A stretch of DNA of 64,000 nucleotides, taken from assembly GCF_018861735.1 (NCBI RefSeq), contig NZ_JAHLEB010000023.1, forward strand, positions 1 to 64,000. The letters are read 5' to 3'. Position numbers and translations under genes: made by a program. The notes under the pieces were generated by a model that saw only the letters and a list, made by a program, of their open reading frames with translations, was not told the origin of the DNA and searched no databases. The DNA is from Clostridium lacusfryxellense (lineage in GTDB: Bacteria; Bacillota; Clostridia; Clostridiales; Clostridiaceae). This document shows, in pieces, positions 36,803 to 46,776 of the stretch (within the stretch, counting starts at the first letter, position 1; each line of letters begins with the position of its first letter).

Positions 36803-37297
36803 CTATGTAAATTTTTTATTAAAGTAGTCGCCACTTTTTCCACCGCTTTTTCTAACCAAGTGAATATTTGTAATCTCCATGGATCTGTCCAGAGCCTTAC
36901 ACATGTCGTAGATAGTAAGTAAAGCTATACTCACTCCAGTTAGTGCCTCCATTTCCACACCAGTTTGCCCTGAAACCTTAGTTGTACAAATGGCGTGTAT
37001 GCATAAAGCAACTTCGTCTATAGTAAAGTCAATGCTACACTTTGTCACAAATAAAGGGTGACACATAGGAATAAGATCTGAGGTTTTTTTTAGTCCCATT
37101 ATGCCCGCAATCCTGGCAACACCAAGTACATCACCTTTATGAACTGTGTGCCCTGTAATGGCATTAATAACTTCTTTACTTACTTTGATACTTCCTTTAG
37201 CAGTAGCTACTCTTTCTGTAACAGGTTTAGTTGATACGTCTACCATAATGGCATTGCCACTTGCGTCAAAATGCGTAAGATTACTATCAGTATTCAT
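36803..37297 (-). CDS. moaC: Cyclic pyranopterin monophosphate synthase
   Basis: 164 residues; second half of the first step in molybdopterin synthesis. Signature segments are [22 protein letters not shown] and [23 protein letters not shown] (shown in part). The ATG at 37297 is preceded by AAGGAG. An upstream in-frame extension runs into moeA and is not used. Confidence 0.94.
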   Translation of the reverse strand: MNTDSNLTHFDASGNAIMVDVSTKPVTERVATAKGSIKVSKEVINAITGHTVHKGDVLGVARIAGIMGLKKTSDLIPMCHPLFVTKCSIDFTIDEVALCIHAICTTKVSGQTGVEMEALTGVSIALLTIYDMCKALDRSMEITNIHLVRKSGGKSGDYFNKKFT

Positions 37298-37314
37298 ATT
37301 ACTCTCCTTAATTT

Positions 37315-38520
37315 TTATATTAAAATGATTTTTATATTTTGTCCATCTAATAAGCCTTGACTGCCTTTTTCTATATCTATAAGGCAGTTGCAATAAGTCA
37401 TAGAGTAAAGGGCACCTGAAGAAAGTAAACCTTCAGGAAGACTCACTTCACCTTCTGAAAATATTCCTCTAAGGAATCTTCTAGTAGCACTTTTTTTAGT
37501 AAAGCTGCCCTTAAATATAGCCTTTTTATGCATTAAATCAAGGCTTGGGTCGTAGCATAGTTTGGATACTAGCGGGCGAGCTATAAGTTCAAAAGTGGTA
37601 AGGGCTGCAAAGGGGTTTCCAGAAAGACTTATAATTGGTTTTTTTCTGTATTCCCAGTAAATCACAGGAGTTCCTGGTTTTATATTAACTCGCCAAAAAT
37701 ACTGCTTAGCGCAAAGAAGAGGAAGTACATCATGGAAGATATCCTTTTTTCCAACAGAAACTCCACCCGTAGTTATTAAAAGATCTAAATCATCAATGTG
37801 CATTGTAATAGCATTTGCTACATCTACAATGTGGTCTTTAAGAGGAGACATTACAGTAACCTCTACGGATAATTCTTCTAGTCTAGATTGCAGCAAATAA
37901 AGATTAGAATTATATATTTTGCCTTCCTCTAGATTATTACCTAGAGGGGTCAGTTCATCTCCAGTAATTAATAAACCTACCCTTACTTTTTCTATAACGG
38001 ATATCCGCTGAATACCCATACTAGCAAGTACACCTAAGTGTATATATGATAGTTTTTCACCTTTTCTTATAATTGTAGTGTCTTTTTTAATATCTTCACC
38101 TAAAAAGCAGAAATTCTCATAGGGCTTGAGGCTTTTATATATTTGAACTACATTTTCTCCGTAGTTTGTATTTTCTTGAGCTATAACGCAGTCACATCCA
38201 TCAGGAATTTTTGCACCAGTCATGATTCGGATAGCTTCACCACATTGAAGTTTTTTATTAAAGGTGGCACCGGCACAAACTTCCCCTATAACGCAAAGGG
38301 TTACAGGTTTTTTAGAAGTTGCAAGGTGGGTGTCACTAGAATTTAAGGCGTAACCGTCTAGTGGAGAACGATTAAAAGGCGGATTATTAATAGGTGCAAA
38401 AATGTTTTCACTGCAAATTCTCCCCCTAGCTTTTGAAATTTCTATAAGTTCAGTCTCTTTATTAGGGGATACTGAATTAAGCACGATTTTGAGGGCTTCT
38501 TCTAATTCTATATTTGGCAT
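37315..38520 (-). CDS. moeA: Molybdopterin molybdenumtransferase
   Basis: 401 residues; inserts molybdate into adenylated molybdopterin. Motifs include [14 protein letters not shown] near residue 50, [23 protein letters not shown] and [14 protein letters not shown]. It starts 2 bp after the stop of the preceding gene. Confidence 0.93.
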   Translation of the reverse strand: MPNIELEEALKIVLNSVSPNKETELIEISKARGRICSENIFAPINNPPFNRSPLDGYALNSSDTHLATSKKPVTLCVIGEVCAGATFNKKLQCGEAIRIMTGAKIPDGCDCVIAQENTNYGENVVQIYKSLKPYENFCFLGEDIKKDTTIIRKGEKLSYIHLGVLASMGIQRISVIEKVRVGLLITGDELTPLGNNLEEGKIYNSNLYLLQSRLEELSVEVTVMSPLKDHIVDVANAITMHIDDLDLLITTGGVSVGKKDIFHDVLPLLCAKQYFWRVNIKPGTPVIYWEYRKKPIISLSGNPFAALTTFELIARPLVSKLCYDPSLDLMHKKAIFKGSFTKKSATRRFLRGIFSEGEVSLPEGLLSSGALYSMTYCNCLIDIEKGSQGLLDGQNIKIILI

Positions 38521-38522
38521 AT

Positions 38523-39548
38523 TTACACCCCTTTTCCAAAACTACAGTTAGGAAAGGAGCAAGTATCACATTGCAAGCATAAGCCACCATGGGAAAGAAC
38601 TGCAAAATCACACTTTGACAAGGTGGTACCAGCTATAACTCTTGGTAAAATCAAATCAAAGATAGTATTCTTAGCATACATCACGCAACCAGGTAGACCC
38701 ATAATAGGAGTAGAATCTTCAAAGTAACCAAGTAAGAACATAGCACCAGGAAGCACAGGAGCCCCATAGGTAATAATAGTAGCTCCAGAAGATTTAATAG
38801 CACTTGGAGTTCTGTCATCGGGGTCAACACTCATGCCACCAGTACATAAAATCATTTCACAGCCACATGATTTTAATTTTAAAATGGCTTCTATTATCAT
38901 TGCCTCATCATCATTTACCGTAAAGTGCTCTATGACTTCAAGGTCGTAATTCTTGAGTTTTTCAATTATTACAGGTGTAAAAGTATCTTTTATTCTACCA
39001 TAGAAAATTTCACTTCCTGTAGTAACTATACCAACCTTAAGTTTCTTAAAAGGAAAAAGTTTAAGTAGAGGAGTAGCACCTACAATTTCAGCTGCTCTTT
39101 GAAGTTTATCTTTTTCTATAACAAGAGGAATAACTCTTGTACCTGCCAGCTTATCCCCTTTTTTTACAGGAAAATTCGTGTGTCTAGTAGCAATGATTAT
39201 TTGATCTAGGCAGTTGACCTCAATAAGTCTTTTTGTATCTACGCAAAAGAGGCCAGCTACATCTGCAATAATATCAATTTTACCTTCCTTAACTTCGCTT
39301 GGGTGCATATATTCGTTTTTGCAAAAATTATAAATGAATTTAGCAGCATCATCCTCGTGCAGCGTATTTTCATTTTGCTCCCAAACATAGAGATGATCCT
39401 TTCCGAGAGAAAGTAAAACTGGAATGTCTTCTTTTTTAATAATATGGCCTTTTTTGAAGGCACGATCTTTAACTTTATCTTTTATAATTTGAGTTATGTC
39501 ATGACAAAGAATATGACCAACAGCATCTATGGTTTTAATTTCTTTCAT
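38523..39548 (-). CDS. Molybdopterin-binding (MoaB/MoeA-like) protein with Cys-rich tail
   Basis: 341 residues. The second half is a molybdopterin-binding domain: KVGIVTTGSEIFYGRIKD, ILCTGGMSVDPDDRTPSAI and GLPGCVMYAKNTIFD. The family stands beside MoeA in many anaerobes but its precise step is unclear. The C terminus ends in CLQCDTCSFPNCSFGKG, four Cys within about 12 residues, which could bind a metal or metal cluster. It is the first biosynthetic gene behind the LysR gene, 30 bp away. Confidence 0.78.
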   Translation of the reverse strand: MKEIKTIDAVGHILCHDITQIIKDKVKDRAFKKGHIIKKEDIPVLLSLGKDHLYVWEQNENTLHEDDAAKFIYNFCKNEYMHPSEVKEGKIDIIADVAGLFCVDTKRLIEVNCLDQIIIATRHTNFPVKKGDKLAGTRVIPLVIEKDKLQRAAEIVGATPLLKLFPFKKLKVGIVTTGSEIFYGRIKDTFTPVIIEKLKNYDLEVIEHFTVNDDEAMIIEAILKLKSCGCEMILCTGGMSVDPDDRTPSAIKSSGATIITYGAPVLPGAMFLLGYFEDSTPIMGLPGCVMYAKNTIFDLILPRVIAGTTLSKCDFAVLSHGGLCLQCDTCSFPNCSFGKGV

Positions 39549-39578
39549 AAGTTAACAGTCCTTTCTAATTTAAGAAGA

Positions 39579-40469
39579 TTATTCTTTAACCCCAACAGAC
39601 AATGCTTCTATGAAATTTTTTATTGCTGGGTTGTTATCTGATTTTCTCCAAGCTGCAATAACATCAAACGAATATTGACTTCCTTTAAGTGGTACAAAAC
39701 GAACTTTTTCACTTGCATTAGATTTGAGTTTTTGGGGGATAATTGCAATGCCATATCCCGCTTCAACCATTAATAATGAAGAATTTATACATTTATATCG
39801 AATCTTCTTGTCCTGAGATATTTTTTCTGAATTAAAAATATCGTTAACAAATGTTGCATACCCATTAAAATTCTTAGTTGAAGGCATTAAAATGCGCTCT
39901 GAATGTAACTCATGGATCATGACATTTTGTTGTTTAGCTAAAGGATGATTTTTACATACGACGGCACAAAGAACGTCCTTATATAGCTTGTATGTATCGC
40001 ACCACGATAAAAGATCTTTATCAAAGTTAAGGGTCAGGATTAAATCAACATCATTATTTTTAAGCTTTTGGGGTAATTCTCCATATTCACAAGCCATTAA
40101 TGTTAGTTCAATATGAGGGTAAAGATTTTCAAATAGGTGTATAGATGATCCAAGAATATCTCTAGTATGTGCATGTAAATAACCGATTTTCAAATCCTTT
40201 TTAATTCCCCATACTGCCAGTTTTATTTTCTTCATACCTTCATCATACCGATTTACTATAGCAATAGCCTCGACTAAAAATAATTTTCCTATTGATGTTA
40301 ATTCAACGCTATGGTGATTTCTTATTAACAAAGTTACGCCAATTTTCAATTCCAATAATGCAATATGTTTACTAATTACAGACTGTGTAATATAAAGTTC
40401 TTGCGCTGTTGTACTAAAATTTAAGTTTTTAGAAAGTGCAATAAACTCACGCAACAAGCTAATTGGCAT
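39579..40469 (-). CDS. LysR-family regulator heading the Moco operon
   Basis: 296 residues with helix-turn-helix FSTTAQELYITQSVISKHI and a typical effector-binding domain. It is transcribed together with the seven Moco genes (30-bp gap) and diverges from a second LysR gene. It is a likely regulator of the Moco operon, the molybdoenzyme operon, or both. Confidence 0.85.
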   Translation of the reverse strand: MPISLLREFIALSKNLNFSTTAQELYITQSVISKHIALLELKIGVTLLIRNHHSVELTSIGKLFLVEAIAIVNRYDEGMKKIKLAVWGIKKDLKIGYLHAHTRDILGSSIHLFENLYPHIELTLMACEYGELPQKLKNNDVDLILTLNFDKDLLSWCDTYKLYKDVLCAVVCKNHPLAKQQNVMIHELHSERILMPSTKNFNGYATFVNDIFNSEKISQDKKIRYKCINSSLLMVEAGYGIAIIPQKLKSNASEKVRFVPLKGSQYSFDVIAAWRKSDNNPAIKNFIEALSVGVKE

Positions 40470-40666
40470 CTCTTATCTCCTTTCTGTAAGTTTAAATACT
40501 ATCTTATAACAATATATTTCTTGAAATGGTTTGCATTAGCTTGCCTACTATTATGGCTAGCTTTCATTTTAAAAAGTATCTTTGTTAATAAAATATCACA
40601 ATAGACACTTGTAATCAATTTCGAATCATCATATAATTAATTCAAAAACGGAATAGGTGAGATGTG
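40470..40666. promoter_or_regulatory. Divergent promoter region between two LysR genes
   Basis: 197 bp between opposite LysR starts, AT-rich and with a weak dyad (AAATGGTTTGCATTAGC ... GCTAGCTTTCATTT, about 40524-40572). It must hold the promoters of the Moco operon and of the other regulator. Confidence 0.4.
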
Positions 40667-41554
40667 ATGACAGAAGACCAATTGAAATATTTTGTAACTA
40701 TAGTGGACACTGGTAGTTATATGGAAACTGCTTTAGAGCTAAATATTGCTCAATCTTCTATTAGTAAACAAATACAAGCATTAGAACGTGAATTAGGTGT
40801 TCAACTCTTTAATCGTCAACATAGACGGATTGAATTAACAGATAAAGGAGAGCAATTATTACCTCAAGCTAGACAGGCATTAGAAGAAATTCGTCGTTTG
40901 ACATATATGGCGGAAAAGTTACAACCTGGATATAAAGAGAGAGTTATAGTACTAACTTTGCCTGTAATGAGTTATTATGGTTTGTATATTCCTATGAGTC
41001 GATTTGAATTAGAGAATCCTTCTTTCATAATCAATATCATGGAGCTAGAAGAACCCCAATTATTTCGTAAAATGTTAGGTAATAGTTTTGATATAGCAAT
41101 AACTTATTGGCATGAACAAAACCTAGCTAATAGCAAAAATACTTTTGTTCCTGTCTCTGTAGATGAAATTGTTTTAGCTGTTCATAAAGATAATCCTTTA
41201 GCAAAACTAGATCATGTTACTCCGGAACAATTAAAAAATACTTCTCTTATGTTAATGGAAACTTATACATGTATATCTACCTTATGTATGACTTTCTTTG
41301 AAGAACATGATATTGTTCCGGATATTATAGCTAGAGGGAGACCAGAAACTATTTTGAGTGGGGTAGAAGCTAAACGTGGTTCTGCTTTAATAACACGTAG
41401 ACTAGCCAGTCATTTGTTAGCTGAAAATGTTGTTTTAATACCTGTTTCACCTAGTATTCCAACTATACTAGGCGTGGTTATTAATAAAGACAGTCAAAAG
41501 AATCCTAAGGTTAAAGAACTAGTTAATAGGTTAATAGCTAGAAATAATGAATAA
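40667..41554 (+). CDS. LysR-family regulator upstream of the molybdoenzyme operon
   Basis: 295 residues. The DNA-binding helix reads METALELNIAQSSISKQIQ. The ATG at 40667 has AGGTGA 6 nt upstream. It precedes the molybdoenzyme operon by 156 bp with its own terminator between, so it is probably the operon's regulator rather than part of it. Confidence 0.85.
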   Translation: MTEDQLKYFVTIVDTGSYMETALELNIAQSSISKQIQALERELGVQLFNRQHRRIELTDKGEQLLPQARQALEEIRRLTYMAEKLQPGYKERVIVLTLPVMSYYGLYIPMSRFELENPSFIINIMELEEPQLFRKMLGNSFDIAITYWHEQNLANSKNTFVPVSVDEIVLAVHKDNPLAKLDHVTPEQLKNTSLMLMETYTCISTLCMTFFEEHDIVPDIIARGRPETILSGVEAKRGSALITRRLASHLLAENVVLIPVSPSIPTILGVVINKDSQKNPKVKELVNRLIARNNE

Positions 41555-41561
41555 TAAAAAT

Positions 41562-41600
41562 GGACTGGTTATTCTTTTTTGGAATAATCAGTCCTTTATT
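41562..41600 (+). terminator. Terminator after the LysR gene
   Basis: GGACTGGTTATTC (41562-41574) and GAATAATCAGTCC (41582-41594), one base bulged, followed by TTTATTTT. Confidence 0.75.
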
Positions 41601-41710
41601 TTGAATTGGGAATCTAAATCATATGATGTTATCCTAAAAACAGGCAGTTATTTCATTCACAATATGTATACGATTAGCTAAGATCATTCATTAGTAAAGG
41701 AGGCAAACAA

Positions 41711-44398
41711 ATGGAAGAACAAAAATTAAATAAGAAAGACTTTCTCAGCTTAATAAACATAACAGGAATTACATCAGCGCTAGATGACTCCGGAAGTTTA
41801 TCGCAAAATGAGTCATCACATGCAGAGGCATCATCTTCGACTAAGCTCGTCAAGACATGTTGCAGAGCATGTATTTCCAATTGCGGCGTTATTGCCCATG
41901 TCAAAAATGGACGAGTAGTCAAGCTTGAAGGAGATCCAGAGAATCCCATGAACAAGGGAGCAATGTGTGCCAAAGGACTTTCCGGTATACAAGCTCTTTA
42001 CAATCCTAATCGTAATAAGTATCCAATGCTTAGAGTTGGTAAGCGTGGTGAGAATAAATGGAAGCGTATTTCATGGGATGAATCTATTGACATTATTGCA
42101 AAGAAACTAATGGAAACCCGTGAAAAGCATGGTGCAGAAAGTGTAGTTTGCTCAACTGGAGGCGGTGGAAACCCTGAGTTTTGGAGTGTTGCTAGATTTT
42201 GTAATGTGTTTGGTACTCCTAACTGGTTTGAGCCTGGTTGTGCACAATGTTATCTGCCACGTATTCTTACCAATCATTTGATGTATGGTGGTTCTGACTA
42301 CAGTATCGCTGACTCAAACGCTCAAGAAATTTATTATACAGATGATACGCCAATAAAATGTCTAGTCCTTTGGGGAGCAGCTCCTTCGTATTCTAGTCCT
42401 GCAATGGGAGGAGGCGCTGTTGTTGATCTTCGTGCTAAAGGAGTGAAAACAGTTGTAATTGACCCACGACTAACACCTGATGCAGCCAAGGCTGATGTTT
42501 GGTTACCTATAAGACCTGGAAGCGACGTGGCACTATTGCAAGCGTGGACACGGTACATCATTGACAAAACGCTTTACGACCAAGATTTTGTAATGAAATG
42601 GACAAATCTCCCATATCTTGTGGACGTTAATACTAAGATGTTCTTACGCGACAATGAAGATAATACTCCAGGAATTCCAGATACCTTTATGGTTTGGGAC
42701 ACAATTACCAACTCAGCACAGCCCATAGTTTATCCTTGGAATGATGATTTGCGTCCTTCCCTTGAAGGTACTTTCGTGGTAAATGGAGTTGAGTGTAAAA
42801 CTGGTTTTCAGCTTCTAAAGGAGAGGGTAGAACCTTATACTATTGAGAAGGCAGCAGAACTTTGTTGGCTTGATGCAAACAAGATTGAAGAAGCCATTAA
42901 TATATATGTACAAAACTCTCCAGCAGGCCTATGCCTAGGCGTTGCCACTGACCAAAGCCCTAACTCTGTACAAGCAGCTATGGGAGCGGTTATTCTTAAT
43001 GCACTGATGGGTAATATTGAAAAACCTGGAGCATTGATGCAACGTTTTAAAACAAGTGGTGTTATCCCAGGCGATGCTGCTGTTTCAACATATATAGTAC
43101 CAGTTGCTCGTGAGATGCTTTCAGAAGAACAACTCAAAAAGCGTTTGGGCGGGACCGAATACAAAGGACTTTTATTTTGGTGGGCAGGTCATGCTTCCAG
43201 TGTTAAGGAGGCAATGATTACTGGAAAACCTTATAAACCAAGAGTGTGGATTGAACGTTCAGGTAATAAGTTCGCAAATGTAGCCGATAGTGGGTCATGG
43301 GTTCCTGCTCTTAAAGAAATGGAGTTTGTTGTACACATGTACATGTATCCTACATCATTCTCTAACTATGCAGATATACTTCTTCCAGCAGCAGAATGGT
43401 TAGAGACAGATATGCCTGTAGAATCTTGCAACAAGGTCTTTGCTAGACAAGCGGTTACCCATCTTTGGGAAACTATGGATGAAACATTATTCTGGTCCAA
43501 GTTGTCCAAACGCTGTGGAGAGCTCGGACACGAAGACTGTAAGAAAGCATTTAATTCGGAATTTATGGGTAGCAATCTTCCTTACTGGAACAAGATGGAG
43601 GACCTTCTTGATGTCTGTACAAGTGCCTTTGATATGACATGGAAAGAATTCACTCAAAAGGCTCCCTTTGAATTTCTACCTAAAAATGAGTGGAAGCAGT
43701 ACTATGCTTACAAACAGATTAATTCAGAGACAGGTAAGCCAAGAGGATTTGATACACCTTCTAAGAAAATCGAGCTTTATCTGGAAAGCCTGATTACATT
43801 AGGAAGAACAGGTATGCCATATACCACTTATCCATTGCCTCCTGCGTCTATTGATTATGATCCATTGCCATACTACTTAGAACCATCTGAAAGTCCTCTT
43901 GAGGGCAGTGAGCTTGCTAAAGAGTACCCTTTAGTTATGACAAATGGACGACTTCCTATATATCATCATTCAACACAAAGAGATATCCCATGGTTAAGGG
44001 AGATATATCCTGTGCCTGAGATCTGGATTCACCCTGAAGCTGCATTAACTTATGGCATTTCCCATGGAGACTGGGTATGGGTGGAATCATTAAGAGGAAA
44101 GATCAAAGCATTAGCCAATGTGACAAAAGGGATAAATCCTGGAGCCGTATATATGGAACGTTTTATTTTCCCTGAAAATTATCACACTGAGACTGAAGGA
44201 TGGCGTGAAATGAACGTCAACGTGCTTTCAAAAGCAACTGCTCCATTTAATGATGTTGTTGGTACGTATACTCTCAGAGGTTATCTTGTAAAAGTTTCAA
44301 GAGCTGATGATGGCCCACCAAAAGGCGTCTGGCTAAAACCTGAAGATTTTAAGCCATGGCTTCCACAGCCATCTGATCCTACGGAGGTGGTTAAATAA
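41711..44398 (+). CDS. Molybdopterin oxidoreductase catalytic subunit (DMSO-reductase family)
   Basis: 895 residues. The N-terminal 4Fe-4S site is C51-x2-C54-x3-C58-x27-C86, as in formate dehydrogenases and thiosulfate/polysulfide reductases. The bis-MGD domains follow, and FGTPNWFEPGCAQCYLPR holds the probable Mo ligand, C177 or C180. The C-terminal dinucleotide-binding domain begins near PLVMTNGRLPIYHHSTQRD. The extreme N terminus KLNKKDFLSLINITGITSAL looks like a worn twin-arginine signal in which RR has become KK. The stop overlaps the next ATG. Next to AsrA/AsrB it is likely a soluble reductase fed by NAD(P)H. The substrate cannot be told; thiosulfate, polysulfide or an organic acceptor are candidates. 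Confidence 0.82.
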   Translation: MEEQKLNKKDFLSLINITGITSALDDSGSLSQNESSHAEASSSTKLVKTCCRACISNCGVIAHVKNGRVVKLEGDPENPMNKGAMCAKGLSGIQALYNPNRNKYPMLRVGKRGENKWKRISWDESIDIIAKKLMETREKHGAESVVCSTGGGGNPEFWSVARFCNVFGTPNWFEPGCAQCYLPRILTNHLMYGGSDYSIADSNAQEIYYTDDTPIKCLVLWGAAPSYSSPAMGGGAVVDLRAKGVKTVVIDPRLTPDAAKADVWLPIRPGSDVALLQAWTRYIIDKTLYDQDFVMKWTNLPYLVDVNTKMFLRDNEDNTPGIPDTFMVWDTITNSAQPIVYPWNDDLRPSLEGTFVVNGVECKTGFQLLKERVEPYTIEKAAELCWLDANKIEEAINIYVQNSPAGLCLGVATDQSPNSVQAAMGAVILNALMGNIEKPGALMQRFKTSGVIPGDAAVSTYIVPVAREMLSEEQLKKRLGGTEYKGLLFWWAGHASSVKEAMITGKPYKPRVWIERSGNKFANVADSGSWVPALKEMEFVVHMYMYPTSFSNYADILLPAAEWLETDMPVESCNKVFARQAVTHLWETMDETLFWSKLSKRCGELGHEDCKKAFNSEFMGSNLPYWNKMEDLLDVCTSAFDMTWKEFTQKAPFEFLPKNEWKQYYAYKQINSETGKPRGFDTPSKKIELYLESLITLGRTGMPYTTYPLPPASIDYDPLPYYLEPSESPLEGSELAKEYPLVMTNGRLPIYHHSTQRDIPWLREIYPVPEIWIHPEAALTYGISHGDWVWVESLRGKIKALANVTKGINPGAVYMERFIFPENYHTETEGWREMNVNVLSKATAPFNDVVGTYTLRGYLVKVSRADDGPPKGVWLKPEDFKPWLPQPSDPTEVVK

Positions 44399-45012
44399 TG
44401 AAACAGAATGTTATGGTAATTGATTTAGATAGGTGTATAGGCTGCTATGGATGTCAGGTGGCATGTAAGATGGAGAACGAAGTTGCACTTGGTTCTTCAA
44501 GAATCACAGTACCTACCATAGGTCCCACAGGAATATATCCAGATGTAAAAATGTATTTTCTACCAGTGATGTGTCAACAATGTGCTGATCCTTCTTGCGT
44601 CAAAGTCTGTCCTACTGGGGCATGTTATAAACGTAGTGATGATGGTGTTATTGTTATTGACCAGGAAAAATGTATCGGTTGTAAAAGTTGTATAAAAGCC
44701 TGCCCATATGAGGTAAACACCTTCAACAATGAAATGAGGGTAGCGGATAAATGCAATCTTTGCGCAGATTTAACAGAAGATGGTGGAAAGCCTGCCTGTG
44801 TAAAAAATTGTTCAGGTAGAGCGCTCCATTTTGGTGATATTAACGATTCCAGCAGTGATGCTTCAGTAGCACTAAAAGAAGCTGGAAGCGAAAATGTATA
44901 TAGCCTTCGTAATTTTGATAATAATCCTTCAGTTCGATACATTTTACGCCATGACAAATGGGTTGATGTTATCCCACAGGAGTGTAAAGAGCAAAATGGG
45001 AGGAAAAGATAA
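44398..45012 (+). CDS. Four-cluster ferredoxin subunit (DmsB/PhsB-like)
   Basis: 204 residues that carry electrons to the molybdenum subunit. Four Cys groups of the family are present: RCIGCYGCQVACK, CQQCADPSCVKVCP, KCIGCKSCIKACPYE and CNLCADLTEDGGKPACVKNC. The TAATG overlap with the upstream gene and the direct junction with the downstream one show an operon. No NrfD-type membrane anchor follows, unlike most such enzymes. Confidence 0.9.
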   Translation: MKQNVMVIDLDRCIGCYGCQVACKMENEVALGSSRITVPTIGPTGIYPDVKMYFLPVMCQQCADPSCVKVCPTGACYKRSDDGVIVIDQEKCIGCKSCIKACPYEVNTFNNEMRVADKCNLCADLTEDGGKPACVKNCSGRALHFGDINDSSSDASVALKEAGSENVYSLRNFDNNPSVRYILRHDKWVDVIPQECKEQNGRKR

Positions 45013-45687
45013 ATGGATAAAAAATCAGAGTACTTGGAACTTATGAAAAACCGGGAAAATCTGTATCGTTTTTTGGGACGTCTCTATAGAGTAGAGGTGG
45101 ATGGACCATTACTGCAGCAAATGAAAGCCATGAGATTTCCTGTGGAGTGCTCAGAAACTGAACTCAGCGAAGGCTACCTAGTACTTAGTGAGTATCTGGA
45201 TAACTGCAGTAGCGACCCGTTGACCGACCTAGCTGTAGATTATACGAAAGTTTTTCTTGGTGCTGGGATAGCAGAGGGCTCTGCTGCATATCCATATGAG
45301 TCAGTGTATACCAGTAAAAAGAGAGTTATTATGCAGGAGGCTTGGGAGCAAGTGACGTTGATATACGCAGCAAAGGGTCTTAGCAAAGATGATGAAAGGC
45401 CTGAACTTTTTGAAGACCATATCTCTTTAGAACTGCAATTTATGTCCTTTCTATGCCACGAGGCGCAATGCGTTTTGGATACACAAAATGAATCAGAATT
45501 TTTATCTTGTTTAAAACAGCAGATGGATTTTCTAAGTCAGCATCTGCTCAAGTGGGTTCCTTCATTTTGTGCCGATGTAGAAAAATATGCAGGTACTGAG
45601 TTCTACAAAGGGATTGGTAAAATCACTAATGGCTACTTGCGGTTGGACAGTGCAATGCTTAAAAGTTCGATGGATGAATTATTATAA
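45013..45687 (+). CDS. TorD/DmsD-family chaperone
   Basis: 224 residues, all-helical. Members help to load cofactor into, and hold, DMSO-reductase-family subunits. The sequence LAVDYTKVFLGAG and the later YPYESVYTSKKRVIMQEA match the family's conserved core. It starts directly after the stop of the ferredoxin subunit. Confidence 0.8.
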   Translation: MDKKSEYLELMKNRENLYRFLGRLYRVEVDGPLLQQMKAMRFPVECSETELSEGYLVLSEYLDNCSSDPLTDLAVDYTKVFLGAGIAEGSAAYPYESVYTSKKRVIMQEAWEQVTLIYAAKGLSKDDERPELFEDHISLELQFMSFLCHEAQCVLDTQNESEFLSCLKQQMDFLSQHLLKWVPSFCADVEKYAGTEFYKGIGKITNGYLRLDSAMLKSSMDELL

Positions 45688-45717
45688 AATAATTTAGAAA
45701 AATAGGAGGGGTAGTCA

Positions 45718-46776
45718 TTGGGTTACTATGTAAGTTCGGAAAGAATGGACAAAATTATCAATGAACTTAAAAAAGAATACAAGATATATGCTCCCAGGCG
45801 CTTTGAAAAGCGTGGCTGGAAGTCTAATACTGACTTAATACGTTATGCGCAAATTAATTCGGTGGCAGAGATCGTTTATGATGTAGAATCCGATTTTTCA
45901 CCGAAAGAAGTCTTTTACCCTATTAGTCAAGCGCTTCTTTATTTTACTGAGGATAAATGTAGTGAGAGCAGTATTGAAGATAGCAAAGGCATCATTATCT
46001 TTGCCCGTCCCTGTGATATTAACGCAATTAGGAGACTGGACACTATATTTTTGAAAAATGGTAATATGGAAGATAATTATTATAAACGATTACGTGATAA
46101 AGTAAAGATTTTCATGATGGAATGCCGAGAAGGCTTTGATAACTGCTTTTGTGTTTCCATGGGTTCAAATAAGACTGACAATTATAGTGCAGCTGTAAGG
46201 TTTGAAAACGGTGGCTTGCTTGTGAATACGAAGGGTGATGAATTCGAAAAGTACTTCGCAGGGGAAACATTAAAAGACTTTACTCCTGAGTTTGTTCATG
46301 ATAATCAAAAAAAAGTCAAATTGCCTAAAATTAATAGCATTGACCTTTTGAAAAAAGCATGCAATTTGGGATTATGGGAGAGCTTCAATACTGATTGCAT
46401 AAGCTGTGGCAGTTGCAATACAGTCTGTGGTACGTGTAGTTGTTTCGACACTACGGACATCATATATAATGAAACTAGCCGTAACGGAGAGAGAAGAAGA
46501 ATATGGTCATCTTGTATGCTTGAAGATTTTACAACTATGGCGGGCGGAAATAAAGTTCGAAAAACAGCAGGCGAAATGATGAGATTTAAAACCTTGCACA
46601 AGGTTTATGATTACAATGCTCGTTTTGGCGGCGAGGAACATATGTGTGTAGGTTGTGGACGTTGCATCAGCAGATGCCCACAAGAGATTTCATTCGCAGA
46701 TACTATTAACAGCTTGAGTGAAGAAATGGAAAAATTATCAAGCAAGGAAGAGACATTCAGGGAGGTGACTAAATAA
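45718..46776 (+). CDS. asrA: Anaerobic sulfite reductase subunit A-type ferredoxin protein
   Basis: 352 residues. In the Asr complex subunit A links NADH-derived electrons from subunit B to subunit C through two 4Fe-4S clusters. Cys groups CISCGSCNTVCGTCSCFD and CVGCGRCISRCPQ are clear. The TTG start at 45718 has AGGAGGGG upstream. The siroheme subunit AsrC is not present; instead the molybdoenzyme genes precede it. Electron delivery to the molybdoenzyme is therefore inferred. Confidence 0.85.
   Translation: MGYYVSSERMDKIINELKKEYKIYAPRRFEKRGWKSNTDLIRYAQINSVAEIVYDVESDFSPKEVFYPISQALLYFTEDKCSESSIEDSKGIIIFARPCDINAIRRLDTIFLKNGNMEDNYYKRLRDKVKIFMMECREGFDNCFCVSMGSNKTDNYSAAVRFENGGLLVNTKGDEFEKYFAGETLKDFTPEFVHDNQKKVKLPKINSIDLLKKACNLGLWESFNTDCISCGSCNTVCGTCSCFDTTDIIYNETSRNGERRRIWSSCMLEDFTTMAGGNKVRKTAGEMMRFKTLHKVYDYNARFGGEEHMCVGCGRCISRCPQEISFADTINSLSEEMEKLSSKEETFREVTK

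Noticed and set aside
40524-40572. Molybdenum-cofactor riboswitch before the Moco operon
   Set aside because: The region between the two LysR genes is too short and lacks the long conserved GC-rich helices of that RNA; only a weak dyad is seen.
41711-44398. Pyrogallol-phloroglucinol transhydroxylase, suggested by the nearby tannase
   Set aside because: The large subunit of that enzyme lacks the N-terminal FeS motif, which is clear here, and it would not need NAD(P)H-linked AsrAB.
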